Source: an uncultured Novosphingobium sp.
GTDB lineage: Bacteria; Pseudomonadota; Alphaproteobacteria; Sphingomonadales; Sphingomonadaceae
Length of the DNA stretch: 13,273 nt
Assembly (NCBI GenBank): GCA_937860195.1
Contig: CALMBN010000227.1
Span: forward strand, 1 to 13,273
Reading direction: 5' to 3'
Below the pieces are notes generated by a model. The model saw only the letters and a program-made list of their open reading frames with translations, searched no databases and was not told where the DNA came from. Position numbers and translations under genes: made by a program. This document shows positions 1 through 6,310 of this stretch, in pieces. Within the stretch, counting starts at the first letter, position 1. Each line of letters opens with the position of its first letter.

Positions 1-21
1 ATCGGCAATTGCAATTAACTC

Positions 22-366
22 TTACGAATTCTCGGCGAGCAATTCGGCTGGTGCGATCCCCAGCCGCTTGATCCGTTGTTGGATAACCGGCCATTCGACC
101 GCCAAGAACTGGTCACGCTCGCTTGCGCGTAAGCGCGCGGCGGCACCACGCGCAACGAACATACCTACCCCGCGCTGAACCTCTACCAGACCATCAAGCT
201 GGAACTGCTGATAGGCCTTGGCCACGGTCAGCGGGTTGGCCCCTTGCTGTGTGGCAAAGGCCCGGACCGAAGGCAGCATCGCCCCTTCGGGATAGATGCC
301 CTCGATTATCGCAGCGGCGATCTTGTCACGCAGTTTCAGATAAACGGGCTTGGTGGAGTCAGGCAT
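22..366 (-). CDS. GntR-family transcriptional regulator, short YtrA type
   Basis: A 114-residue DNA-binding repressor-type protein. Residues about 6-73 form a GntR winged helix-turn-helix: the opening PVYLKLRDKIAAAI, then LPSVRAFATQQGANPLTVAKA for the recognition helices, then a wing ending in GLVEVQRGVGMFVARG. Only about 40 residues follow, far too few for the FadR, HutC or MocR effector domains, which is the hallmark of the YtrA subfamily. Family knowledge: YtrA-type regulators usually sit first in an operon with ABC-transporter genes that they repress. Here anything downstream on the minus strand lies before base 1, so the target is not visible. The start at 366 is the only ATG giving the complete N-terminal helix. 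No Shine-Dalgarno precedes it, and a candidate -10 lies about 14 bases upstream, so the message may have almost no leader. Fold assignment is secure; the target is unknown. Confidence 0.9.
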   Translation of the reverse strand: MPDSTKPVYLKLRDKIAAAIIEGIYPEGAMLPSVRAFATQQGANPLTVAKAYQQFQLDGLVEVQRGVGMFVARGAAARLRASERDQFLAVEWPVIQQRIKRLGIAPAELLAENS

Positions 367-380
367 GGTGCATCAGTGCC

Positions 381-386
381 ATAATA
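381..386 (-). promoter_or_regulatory. Candidate -10 box for the GntR gene
   Basis: On the minus strand this reads TATTAT, one mismatch from the sigma70 consensus. Its downstream edge lies 14 bases from the GntR ATG, which would put the transcription start about 7-8 bases before the start codon. No convincing -35 is present at 16-18 bp (the hexamer at 17 bp is TGAATT), so an activator or another sigma factor may contribute. Seen by eye only. Confidence 0.35.
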
Positions 387-418
387 CAGCGGTGCACGCA
401 AGAATTCATTGTGCCCTT

Positions 419-445
419 TTCGGCGTAAGGCCGAAGTCTGGCCTT
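419..445. repeat. Two overlapping, mutually exclusive stem-loops
   Basis: TTCGGC (419-424) pairs with GCCGAA (430-435) around a 5-base loop. AAGGCC (427-432) pairs with GGCCTT (440-445) around a 7-base loop. The two helices share bases 427-435 and cannot form together. They lie in the 141-bp gap between the arfB stop and the GntR start. No run of T follows on either strand, so they do not look like simple intrinsic terminators. They could mark the 3' end of the arfB operon transcript or protect it. Nothing else is recognisable in this gap apart from the GntR -10. Confidence 0.5.
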
Positions 446-507
446 GGGGTCCGGAGCGCTGTGCGGCGGGATCCTGAACTCAGGCACTCACCGGACCGGC
501 GGCCTGA

Positions 508-927
508 TCAGTCCAGCGCCACCTTCCCCCGCCCCGCTTTCACCACGCCGCGCTTTTTCTTCCCATCAAGTCGTTCACCCTTGTTGATCCGGTTGAGCCG
601 GGTCTTGGCGCGTCTTTCCGGGAGGTCAAAGGCCTGCTCGATCAGTGTAGTCATCCGCACACGCGCATCGGCCCGGTTGGCTTCTTGTGTGCGGAAGCGT
701 TGTGCAGTCAACAGCAGCTCACCCTTGCCGGTCATCCGGCTGCCGGCCAATTGCTTGAACCGCGCGAAGACCGGAACTGGCAAAGCCAGCGCATAGACAT
801 CCAGCCTAAGCTGCACCGCAGTGGCAACCTTGTTGACATTCTGTCCGCCCGGCCCCGATGCGGTGACGAAGCTTTCGCTAACCAGCGCCAACGCGCGGGT
901 GATTGCGTCAGCTGCCGAGATCGTCAT
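508..927 (-). CDS. arfB: Alternative ribosome-rescue factor / peptidyl-tRNA hydrolase ArfB (YaeJ)
   Basis: A 139-residue protein, matching the roughly 140 residues of E. coli ArfB. It carries the class I release-factor catalytic motif in the context SGPGGQNVNKVAT, with GGQ at residues 27-29, and a lysine/arginine-rich tail from about residue 104 (ERRAKTRLNRINKG, then GKKKRGVVKAGRGK). Family knowledge: the tail enters the empty mRNA channel of a ribosome stalled on a non-stop message, and GGQ hydrolyses the peptidyl-tRNA. The codon-recognition domains of true release factors are absent. The reading frame is open further upstream to 996, but the ATG at 927 gives the canonical N-terminus, and the extension would lie inside the RluA-family gene. 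The gene overlaps the end of that gene by 20 bp and is last in the pabB operon, so it is probably translationally coupled. Confidence 0.93.
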   Translation of the reverse strand: MTISAADAITRALALVSESFVTASGPGGQNVNKVATAVQLRLDVYALALPVPVFARFKQLAGSRMTGKGELLLTAQRFRTQEANRADARVRMTTLIEQAFDLPERRAKTRLNRINKGERLDGKKKRGVVKAGRGKVALD

Positions 928-1576
928 CACAAAAGCCCAGCGCGATGAAATCGGCCGGCAGCGGCGCGACTGCGGAAGCCGGAGCCTTGCCCTCACGCGG
1001 CACAGTCAGTGCGCGGGCATGGAGCATGGTCCGCCGCGCGCCCTTCTTGTCGCCATAAACCGGATCACCCAGCAGCGCGTGGCCCAGTCCGAGCTGCGCA
1101 TGGACCCGGATCTGGTGGGTGCGGCCAGTATCGGGGCGGAATTCGACCAGAGTGTTGCCGTCGCGCTCGACCAGCTTGCGCCAATGGGTCACCGCTTCCT
1201 TGCCCTTCTTCGCCGCGATCATCCGCCAGCCTGCCTCGGCGCTGCTGATCTTGGTCAGGCTCAGTGCGATCGTACCTTCGTCGCCTGCGACCGGGCCAGC
1301 GACCACGCCGAGATAGACTTTTTCAACCGCGCGCGCCTCGAACGCGGCGTTGAAGCGCTTCAGCGCTTTGGGATTGCGGGCGAGCAGCAGGCAGCCAGAC
1401 GTGTCGGTATCGATCCGGTGGACCGCAACCGGGGCGCGGGCGAAGCCCAGTTTGAGCGCTTCGGAATGGTTTTCGAGGCTCATCCCCCCGGCGCGGGGGC
1501 ATTCGATTGGCAGGCCAGCCGGTTTGTTGATGATCAGCGCCTCGCCGTCTTCAAACAGGATCGGAATCACGCTCAT
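908..1576 (-). CDS. RluA-family RNA pseudouridine synthase (no S4 domain)
   Basis: A 222-residue enzyme that isomerises uridine to pseudouridine in rRNA or tRNA. The catalytic motif HRIDTDTSG is at residues 53-61, with Asp56 as the nucleophile. Other family blocks are present: the N-terminal IINKPAGLP, FRPDTGRTHQIRVH (146-159) and HALLGDPVYG (166-175). There is no N-terminal S4 RNA-binding domain; the length resembles E. coli RluA (about 219) rather than RluC or RluD. The RNA target cannot be read from sequence. The start ATG at 1576 overlaps the stop of the upstream aminotransferase as ATGA, a classic coupling arrangement; its own 3' end overlaps arfB. The pairing with arfB puts two translation-related genes at the end of a folate/amino-acid operon. 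Confidence 0.92.
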   Translation of the reverse strand: MSVIPILFEDGEALIINKPAGLPIECPRAGGMSLENHSEALKLGFARAPVAVHRIDTDTSGCLLLARNPKALKRFNAAFEARAVEKVYLGVVAGPVAGDEGTIALSLTKISSAEAGWRMIAAKKGKEAVTHWRKLVERDGNTLVEFRPDTGRTHQIRVHAQLGLGHALLGDPVYGDKKGARRTMLHARALTVPREGKAPASAVAPLPADFIALGFCDDDLGS

Positions 1577-2739
1577 GCCAAGGCCTTCGCAATGCGGCGC
1601 ACCGCTTCATCAAGTTTGGCCTGATCCGCCGCAAAGCCGATCCGGAAGCCGTCGGCTCCGCCAAAGGCCGAAGCCGGAACCACCGCCACGCCGTGATCGA
1701 GCAAGTGCAGGCACAGCGCCTCATCATCGCCAAATCGGGCCATCAGGGGGCTTGCATCTACCATGCAGTAAAATGCGCCTTCGGGCACCGGGGCAGACAG
1801 GCCAGAGATCGCGTTGATCGCTGCAACCACAGCATCGCGCCGCGCCCGGAACACCTCGCGCCAATCGGCCAAATAGTCCTGCGGCCCTTCAAATGCGGCG
1901 ACTGCAGCGGCCTGGCTGATCGAGGAAGCATTGCCCGAACTGTGTGATTGCAGCCGCGCCATCGCCTTGATCAGCCAATCGGGGCCTGCCGCCACACCGA
2001 TCCGAAAGCCGGTCATTGCGTGACTCTTGGAGACACCGGAGACAGTCAGAACGCGTTCGGCCAGCTCCGGGCATTCGGCTGCCAATGTGGCGTGGGCGTC
2101 CGGCCCATACCGAAGCGGGGCGTAGATATCGTCGCTCATCACCAAGACCTGGCGGTGGGGAGCCAGCACCTCGCCCAGCGCCCGCAGCTCAGCCGCCGGA
2201 TAGGTCGCCCCGGTCGGATTGCCGGGGCTGTTGAGCAGCAGCCAGCGCGTGCGCGGCGTAATCGCCGCATCCAGTTGTTCTGGCGTAATCCGGAAGCCTC
2301 CTGCCGCCGTGGTTGGCATGGCAACAACCTCGGCCCCGGCAAAGCGGACGATCTCGGGATAGCTGACCCACCACGGGCTGGGGATCAAGACTTCGTCGCC
2401 CGGATCCAGGGTGGCCAGCAACGCATGGAAGATCGCCTGCTTGCCACCGGCACTGACGATCACCTGGTTCGGCAGGACCGCGATCCCCAAATCGCGCTTG
2501 AAATGCAGGGCAGCGGCCTGGCGCAGGGCGGCGGTGCCGGGAACAGCGGTATATCTGGTCTCCCCGGCGTCGAGCGCGGCTTTGGCCGCCGCGATGACGT
2601 GCGGCGGAGTGGCGAAATCCGGCTCACCGACCGACAGCGAGATCACGTCCTGACCAGCCGCACGCAGTTCGAACGCCCGGTCGGTGATCGCAGTGGTGCG
2701 TGATGCGGCGATGCGGGAAATCGCCTGGCTGAGTATCAC
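1573..2739 (-). CDS. PLP-dependent class I aminotransferase (aspartate aminotransferase-like)
   Basis: A 388-residue fold-type I aminotransferase. Visible landmarks are the N-terminal SVGEPDFATPP (36-46), NSPGNPTG (170-177, Asn174 contacting PLP), SDDIYAPLRYG (Asp203 and Tyr206), the Schiff-base lysine Lys238 in SGVSKSHAMTGFRIG, and the C-terminal arginine Arg366 in GFRIGFA that normally binds the substrate alpha-carboxylate. Length fits the class Ib aspartate/prephenate aminotransferases. Family knowledge: such enzymes transfer amino groups between aspartate, glutamate or aromatic amino acids and 2-oxoglutarate/oxaloacetate; the exact substrate is not decided by these motifs. The start overlaps the pabB-pabC stop by ATGA and the stop overlaps the RluA-family start by ATGA. 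Chorismate-derived metabolism upstream makes an aromatic or prephenate substrate plausible, but that is inference. Confidence 0.9.
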   Translation of the reverse strand: MILSQAISRIAASRTTAITDRAFELRAAGQDVISLSVGEPDFATPPHVIAAAKAALDAGETRYTAVPGTAALRQAAALHFKRDLGIAVLPNQVIVSAGGKQAIFHALLATLDPGDEVLIPSPWWVSYPEIVRFAGAEVVAMPTTAAGGFRITPEQLDAAITPRTRWLLLNSPGNPTGATYPAAELRALGEVLAPHRQVLVMSDDIYAPLRYGPDAHATLAAECPELAERVLTVSGVSKSHAMTGFRIGVAAGPDWLIKAMARLQSHSSGNASSISQAAAVAAFEGPQDYLADWREVFRARRDAVVAAINAISGLSAPVPEGAFYCMVDASPLMARFGDDEALCLHLLDHGVAVVPASAFGGADGFRIGFAADQAKLDEAVRRIAKALA

Positions 2740-4523
2740 AGCAGCACCGCCGGGATCAGCCCGCGCACCGCATTGCCGATCAGGAAGCCGTTCGCCAGAT
2801 CGGCGAGCGTCAGCTCCGCCTCCACCGCGCGGCCATCGGCCAGCAGCGAGCTGCGCAGCACTCCCGGCAGCAGGCCCAATCGCAGCGGCGGGGTCAGCAA
2901 GTGCCCGTCACGTTCGACGAACAGGTTGGTGAAGCACCCTTCGGTCAGCAGGCCATCATCGCGAATGAACAGCGCCTCGTCCGCGCCCACGGCTTTGGCG
3001 GCCGCAAGTCCGGCATCGTAGAACCCCCGGTCGGTGCTCTTGTGCCGCAGTCGCCAGTCGCCCGGATCGACCGGCAGTGCCAGCACCGCGCAGCGCGCCG
3101 GGCCATCAAGCGGGGCGGGGAGCGGCCCCAGCTCAAGTGAGTAGGCCCCGCCGCGAGAAGCGACCAGCCGCAGCCGCGCGGCATGCTCGGCAACAAAACA
3201 CAGCGCCTGAATCGCATTGCGAGCAGCATGGCGATCGAATGAAAAGCCAAGTTCCGCAGCGCTTGTCCTGATCCGCTCCAGATGCAGGTCAAGCAGCGGC
3301 ACGCCTGCCTCAGGCGTAAACCGCATCGTCTCGATCAGGTCTGCTCCGCCGGCGTTGAGCCGAACGAACCCGCCTTTGAGCAACGCCTCGCGCCATTCGG
3401 GCAGCAGTTCGGAATCGGCAACAATCGCCCCGCCAACCCCCATCGTGGCCCGGCCCCGCCCGTTTTCACCCGGGGTCAGGCGCAGGGTCCGGATCGCGAC
3501 ATTGAACGCGGCATCGCCTTTTGCATCAATCCGTCCGATCGCCCCGCAATAGGGCCCGCGCGCGTCGCGTTCGAGCTCATCAATCAGCTCCATCGCCCGG
3601 ATCTTGGGCGCCCCGGTAATCGAGCCACAGGGGAACAGCGCCCGAACCATGTCGACCGCACCTTTGCCGGGTTGCAACCGGGCGCGGACCGTGGTGGTCA
3701 TGGTGTGCACCGTGGGATAGCTTTCAACCGCGAACAGCTTTTCAACCCTGACGCTGCCCGCTTCTGCAACGCGGCTGAGGTCATTGCGCAGCAGATCGAC
3801 GATCATCAGATTCTCTGCGCGGTCTTTGGCCGAGGCGGCCAGTTCGGCGGCCAGCCGCGCGTCTTCTACCGAATCGCGGCCCCGTGGCCGGGTGCCCTTC
3901 ATCGGTTTGGCCAGCGCGGCCCTGTCCTTTTCGGCAAAGAACAGTTCTGGCGAGCAAGACAGCAGCCAGTGCGAGCCATCAAAGACCAACCCGCCATAGC
4001 CGGCTGCCGCTGCCGGACGCAGCGCGGCATAGATCGCCAGCGGATCACCCCGGAACGATCCGGCCAGCTGAAAGGTCAGGTTGGCCTGATAGATGTCGCC
4101 TGCCGCAATCGCTTCCTGCACGGCGGCAAACGCAGCGGCATAGCCCCCCGGTGATAACTGCGGTTCGACCGGGCCGATCTGGGCGATCCCCGGTTGAGCC
4201 TGGGCCGAGAGCCAGTCAGGCACATCGGCAGCAGCAATCGTCTCGTAACCCGAAAAAGCCCCGAACCAGACCAGCGGCCCCATTGCGCCCGAGCGCCGAT
4301 CAGCCAACGGCTCCAGCCGCTTTTCCAGGGCCAGCCCAGCTTCGTAGGCGATATAGCCCGCCAGCTCGAAACCCTGGTCGCGCAGCGCGTCGACCCGTTC
4401 CAGCGCTGCTGGCACCTGATCCGCCCGCCGCGCCACCACCACTTCGACAGGCGCACGATAAAGCCGTGCCGCAATGGCCCCGCCGGGCCGGGCATCGTCG
4501 AGCAGGATGAAGGGTTCAGTCAT
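2736..4523 (-). CDS. pabB: Fused aminodeoxychorismate synthase component I and aminodeoxychorismate lyase (PabB-PabC)
   Basis: A 595-residue two-domain protein making p-aminobenzoate for folate. Residues about 1-385 are the chorismate-binding PabB part. PMKGTRPRG holds Lys209, the PabB-type catalytic lysine, where anthranilate synthases have alanine. It is followed by LLRNDLSRVA (244-253), SYPTVHTMTTTV, PCGSITGAPKIRAMELID (298-315) and GPYCGAIGRID. Residues about 390-595 are a fold-type IV PLP domain: HKSTDRGFYD holds the PLP lysine Lys495, followed by DDGLLTEGCFTNLFV, RLGLLPGVLR and the terminal GNAVRGLIPA. So one chain carries out amination of chorismate and release of pyruvate. The glutaminase PabA is not in this window and must come from elsewhere, or ammonia is used. 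It is first in the operon. No Shine-Dalgarno precedes the ATG at 4523, and a candidate promoter ends only about 11 bases upstream. Confidence 0.94.
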   Translation of the reverse strand: MTEPFILLDDARPGGAIAARLYRAPVEVVVARRADQVPAALERVDALRDQGFELAGYIAYEAGLALEKRLEPLADRRSGAMGPLVWFGAFSGYETIAAADVPDWLSAQAQPGIAQIGPVEPQLSPGGYAAAFAAVQEAIAAGDIYQANLTFQLAGSFRGDPLAIYAALRPAAAAGYGGLVFDGSHWLLSCSPELFFAEKDRAALAKPMKGTRPRGRDSVEDARLAAELAASAKDRAENLMIVDLLRNDLSRVAEAGSVRVEKLFAVESYPTVHTMTTTVRARLQPGKGAVDMVRALFPCGSITGAPKIRAMELIDELERDARGPYCGAIGRIDAKGDAAFNVAIRTLRLTPGENGRGRATMGVGGAIVADSELLPEWREALLKGGFVRLNAGGADLIETMRFTPEAGVPLLDLHLERIRTSAAELGFSFDRHAARNAIQALCFVAEHAARLRLVASRGGAYSLELGPLPAPLDGPARCAVLALPVDPGDWRLRHKSTDRGFYDAGLAAAKAVGADEALFIRDDGLLTEGCFTNLFVERDGHLLTPPLRLGLLPGVLRSSLLADGRAVEAELTLADLANGFLIGNAVRGLIPAVLL

Positions 4524-4534
4524 AGCTTGCGGGG

Positions 4535-4563
4535 CTTCTAGCGAGGGAACGGCGCAGTTGCAA
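4535..4563 (-). promoter_or_regulatory. Candidate sigma70-type promoter of the pabB operon
   Basis: Minus strand: -35 TTGCAA (4563-4558), exactly 17 bp spacer, -10 TAGAAG (4540-4535); each box matches 4 of 6 consensus bases. The predicted start of transcription is near 4528, only about 5 bases before the pabB ATG, and no ribosome-binding site is present, so the mRNA would be essentially leaderless. The rest of the 112-bp divergent gap (4524-4635) shows no clear promoter for the plus-strand ATPase gene. Confidence 0.4.
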
Positions 4564-4635
4564 AAGGCGCTCGCATAGGCGGCTGTCGCGTTCTATCGGA
4601 ATGCAAACCAGATTCTGATCCGGAGCCTTCCACCC

Positions 4636-6210
4636 ATGGATGACATTTTCATCGGCCTTGCCGCCAATGGCGAACGCCAGACCCTGAAACTCAGCCGGGC
4701 CAACCGCCACGGACTGATCGCAGGCGCGACCGGAACCGGCAAGACCGTAACGCTCCAGACCATGGCGGAACAGTTCTCCTCAGCCGGGGTGCCGGTATTT
4801 CTGGCCGACGTGAAGGGTGACCTTGCCGGCATTTCGATGCCGGGCAGCCAGGATTTCAAACACGCCGACAAGATCGAAAGCCGCGCCAAAGAACTGGGGC
4901 TTGAACCGTTCGAGTATCGCGACAATCCGGCGGTGTTCTGGGACCTCTACGGGGCGAGCGGCCATCCGATCCGAACGACGATATCGGAAATGGGCCCGCT
5001 GCTGCTGAGCCGCCTGCTGGGCCTGAACGAAACGCAGGAAGGGGTGCTATCGATCGCCTTCAAATGGGCCGATGACAACCAGATGCTGTTGCTTGATCTT
5101 GGCGATTTGCAGCAAACCCTGATCGCCTGCGCCGCTAACGCCAGTGAACTCGCGACCAGCTACGGCAACATTTCCAGGGCCTCGGTCGGCACGATCCAGC
5201 GGCAGTTACTGGCTTTCGAAAGTCAGGGCGCAGCTCGGTTTTTTGGTGAACCAGCTTTTGAAATCAATGACTTCATTCGGCTGGATGAGGCTGGCAAAGG
5301 CATTATCAACGTCCTCGCCGCCGACAAGCTGATGCAAAGCCCCAAGCTTTATGCAACCTTCCTGCTGTGGCTGCTTGCTGAACTGTTCGAGGCGCTGCCC
5401 GAAGTTGGCGATCCTGAAAAGCCGGTGCTGGTGTTCTTCTTCGATGAAGCTCATCTGTTGTTCGAGGATGCACCGACCGCGCTGTTCGACAAGGTCGAGC
5501 AGGTGGTCCGCCTGATCCGTTCCAAGGGCGTGGGTGTATTTTTTGTCACCCAGAACCCGATCGATATCCCCGAAAAGATCGCCGGACAGCTCGGCAACCG
5601 GGTCCAGCACGCGCTGCGGGCCTTTACGCCGCGCGATCAGAAGGCGATCCGGGCCGCCGCGGAGACGTTCCGGATCAACCCGGAACTCGATGTTGAAACC
5701 GCCATCACCGAACTGCGGACCGGCGAGGCGCTGGTCTCGACTCTCGATGAAGATGGCGCGCCAACCATCGTACAACGGACTCTGGTGGCACCGCCGCACT
5801 CGCGGCTCGGCCCGCTCACACCCAAGGAACGCGCGATCATCCAGTCGATCAGTCCGTTCGAGGGAAAATACGAAGCCCTCGTCAATCGCGAGAGCGCGGC
5901 CGAAGTGCTGGCACAAAAGTCGCACGATGCGGTTCAGGCCGCGCAAGTCGTCGAAGAACATGGCGAGGCGGTCCAGCGCGCCCAGCCGCGCGCTACTCCC
6001 AGCATGTGGGAAAAAGCCGGCAAGGCCGCGTTCGGTGCCGCAGCGGCTTCAGCCGGAACGATGGTGGCGCGCAGCATCACCGGGCGCAAATCGAGCAGCT
6101 CGCCCATGGCAGCCGCCGCCAGCGCGGCAGCCGGGGCGATTGGCACTGCGCTGGGCGGGGCAACGCTTGGCCGATTCGCACGCGGGTTGCTGGGCAGCCT
6201 GTTGCGCTGA
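4636..6210 (+). CDS. DUF853 / HerA-FtsK-superfamily ATPase (YjgR-like)
   Basis: A 524-residue P-loop ATPase. Walker A GATGTGKT lies at residues 30-37, close to the N-terminus after a short beta-hairpin. [13 protein letters not shown] (about 55-67) is typical of the DUF853 helicase-like family. Walker B is [10 protein letters not shown] with Asp270 and Glu271, and a sensor strand FFVTQNP lies at 302-308. [16 protein letters not shown] after it supplies likely arginine-finger residues. The last 65 or so residues are alanine/glycine-rich and hydrophobic with basic patches, usual for this family. Family knowledge: related to HerA, a DNA-translocating hexamer, but the role of YjgR-type proteins is not established and no NurA-like nuclease gene is adjacent. 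A GGAG at 4622-4625, 10 bases before the ATG, supports this start. It is divergent from the pabB operon and upstream of the aminopeptidase gene. Confidence 0.9.
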   Translation: MDDIFIGLAANGERQTLKLSRANRHGLIAGATGTGKTVTLQTMAEQFSSAGVPVFLADVKGDLAGISMPGSQDFKHADKIESRAKELGLEPFEYRDNPAVFWDLYGASGHPIRTTISEMGPLLLSRLLGLNETQEGVLSIAFKWADDNQMLLLDLGDLQQTLIACAANASELATSYGNISRASVGTIQRQLLAFESQGAARFFGEPAFEINDFIRLDEAGKGIINVLAADKLMQSPKLYATFLLWLLAELFEALPEVGDPEKPVLVFFFDEAHLLFEDAPTALFDKVEQVVRLIRSKGVGVFFVTQNPIDIPEKIAGQLGNRVQHALRAFTPRDQKAIRAAAETFRINPELDVETAITELRTGEALVSTLDEDGAPTIVQRTLVAPPHSRLGPLTPKERAIIQSISPFEGKYEALVNRESAAEVLAQKSHDAVQAAQVVEEHGEAVQRAQPRATPSMWEKAGKAAFGAAAASAGTMVARSITGRKSSSSPMAAAASAAAGAIGTALGGATLGRFARGLLGSLLR

Positions 6211-6269
6211 CGCTCGTCGGGCTGGCATTGCGCTTGGTCGAGCAGGCGGCTTGCTTTGGCGCGTCGCCA

Positions 6270-6301
6270 GGGTCAGGGCGGTGCAACACCTGTTCTGACC
6301 C
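6270..6301 (+). other. Hairpin abutting the aminopeptidase ribosome-binding site
   Basis: GGGTCAG (6270-6276) pairs perfectly with CTGACCC (6295-6301), and inside it GGTG (6280-6283) pairs with CACC (6287-6290) around a CAA loop. The outer arm ends one base before the Shine-Dalgarno GGAG (6302-6305). A second small inverted repeat, GGCG-CGT-CGCC, lies just upstream (6258-6268). Possible roles are a 3' end for the upstream ATPase transcript (though no T-tract follows) or control of ribosome access to the aminopeptidase message. The structure is seen directly; the role is inference. Confidence 0.5.
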
Positions 6302-6310
6302 GGAGTTTCC

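Noticed and set aside
1..21. Start of a further gene downstream of GntR, with a GCAATTGC palindrome at 5-12
   Set aside because: Only 21 bases are available, with no credible start codon or ribosome-binding site; too little to call.
473..484. CCTGA-AC-TCAGG as an intrinsic terminator of the pabB operon
   Set aside because: The loop is only two bases and no T-tract follows on either strand.
928..996. N-terminal extension of ArfB to 996
   Set aside because: The added 23 residues are Arg/Cys-rich shadow of the RluA-family gene and not part of ArfB; the ATG at 927 gives the family's normal length.
821..1624. A 267-codon open frame on the plus strand
   Set aside because: It is antisense to the RluA-family gene, which has a complete HRIDTDTSG active site.
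3282..4154. A 290-codon open frame on the plus strand
   Set aside because: It lies wholly inside pabB-pabC on the opposite strand and shows no domain; a shadow frame.
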